From positions 4,670,501-4,734,500 of the forward strand of contig NZ_CP014870.1 of assembly GCF_001661075.1 (NCBI RefSeq): a stretch of 64,000 nucleotides of DNA, read 5' to 3'. Source of the DNA: Pseudomonas silesiensis. GTDB lineage: Bacteria; Pseudomonadota; Gammaproteobacteria; Pseudomonadales; Pseudomonadaceae. Both the position numbers and the translations under genes were made by a program. Positions within the stretch are counted from its first letter, which is position 1. Every line of letters begins with the position of its first letter. This document shows, piece after piece, positions 63,465 through 64,000 of the stretch. A model generated the notes under the pieces. It was not told the origin of the DNA. It saw nothing but the letters and a program-made list of their open reading frames with translations, and did no database searches.

Positions 63465-64000
63465 CCCTGCCAGCGCTTGAACAGCACACTGGCATTGACC
63501 CCGCCAAAGCCGAAACCATTGGACAATGCATATTCAATGGCCATCGGCCGAGCCTGACCATGGACGATGTCCACGCCTTCGCTGGCAGGGTCCGGGTTAT
63601 CGAAATTGAGGGTCGCCGGCACGACTTGATCACGAATCGCCAACAACGTGAAGATCGCCTCGATACCGCCTGCCGCACCGAGCAAATGTCCGGTGGCGGA
63701 TTTGGTCGAGGTCACAGCAAGGGTGTTATCCGTGCCGAACACGGCCTTGATGGCGGCCAGTTCTCCCAGGTCGCCGATAGGTGTCGAGGTCGCGTGGGCG
63801 TTGAGATGCTGCACCTGCGCAGGTGAAATACCCGCCTGGGCCAACGCCAGCAACATGGATCGCTGTGCACCGCTGCCATCTTCAGGCCCTGCGGTCAGGT
63901 GATAGGCATCGGCGCTGGTGCCGTAACCCACCAGCTCGGCCAACGGTTGCGCGCCGCGAGCCAAGGCATGCTCCAGGGATTCGATCACCAGCAGACCGGA
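63461..64000 (-). CDS. Beta-ketoacyl-ACP synthase (FabF-like), C-terminal part, cut by the window edge
   Basis: About 180 residues visible, open to the right edge, so the N-terminus with the catalytic cysteine lies outside. Visible catalytic histidines are in HLNAHATSTPIGDLGEL and TSTKSATGHLLGAAGGIEAIFTLLA, with the closing NGFGFGGVNASVLFKRW, all typical of KAS II. The function in fatty-acid or secondary-metabolite chain elongation cannot be told from this part. Confidence 0.93.
   Translation of the reverse strand, partial: SGLLVIESLEHALARGAQPLAELVGYGTSADAYHLTAGPEDGSGAQRSMLLALAQAGISPAQVQHLNAHATSTPIGDLGELAAIKAVFGTDNTLAVTSTKSATGHLLGAAGGIEAIFTLLAIRDQVVPATLNFDNPDPASEGVDIVHGQARPMAIEYALSNGFGFGGVNASVLFKRWQG

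Overview
The window is a chromosomal segment of a fluorescent-group Pseudomonas. The gene neighbourhoods pabB-thrH-cysH, kdpFABC-kdpDE, plsC-corA and the ATP-grasp/alpha-E/transglutaminase trio are typical of the genus, the core genes are GC-rich, and the intergenic spaces are full of the inverted REP-type palindromes common in P. fluorescens relatives. Assignment to a species is not possible from the sequence alone.

Layout. 1-4 kb: a GntR regulator running off the left edge, then a three-gene set (retropepsin-like protease, membrane-anchored inactive transglutaminase, RimK-like ATP-grasp ligase). 4.2-7.2 kb: pabB, thrH, cysH. 7.7-10.1 kb: NCS1 transporter and hydantoin/allantoin-type racemase. 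10.2-17 kb: a divergent LysR/SDR pair, a HAD phosphatase, two small acidic proteins, a duplicated pair of glycine-zipper proteins, small proteins, and a serine hydrolase. 17.4 kb: tRNA-Phe.

17.7-30.3 kb is a 12.6-kb integrated element in the 3' end of tRNA-Ser(GGA). It is bounded by 26-bp direct repeats and carries a 503-aa tyrosine integrase, putative integrase arm sites at both ends, an iteron-like array beside a winged-helix protein gene, and a second, catalytic-domain-only tyrosine recombinase with a dif-like palindrome upstream. It also carries lipoproteins, small membrane proteins and a leftward run of overlapping small genes of unknown function. That run is preceded by a consensus promoter, about 250 nt of strongly structured untranslated RNA, and an intrinsic terminator. 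The layout recalls the leader-RNA immunity region of P4-type satellites, but no gene in it is recognisably P4-like. This is the most likely place for an undescribed system.

30.7-48.8 kb: crotonase, a large repeat region, plsC, corA, a glutamine amidotransferase, a beta-oxidation pair, a cytochrome c protein, the second amidoligase/transglutaminase cluster, small proteins, a chemoreceptor and a thioesterase. 49-50.3 kb: an IS481-family insertion inside a REP palindrome. 50.4-61 kb: CHAD protein, patatin-like protein, and the complete kdp potassium system with a KdpE-box-like site. 61.4-64 kb: a DUF2897 protein, a DUF1989 protein, a deleted GntR remnant, a TetR regulator, and the C-terminal part of a beta-ketoacyl-ACP synthase cut by the right edge.
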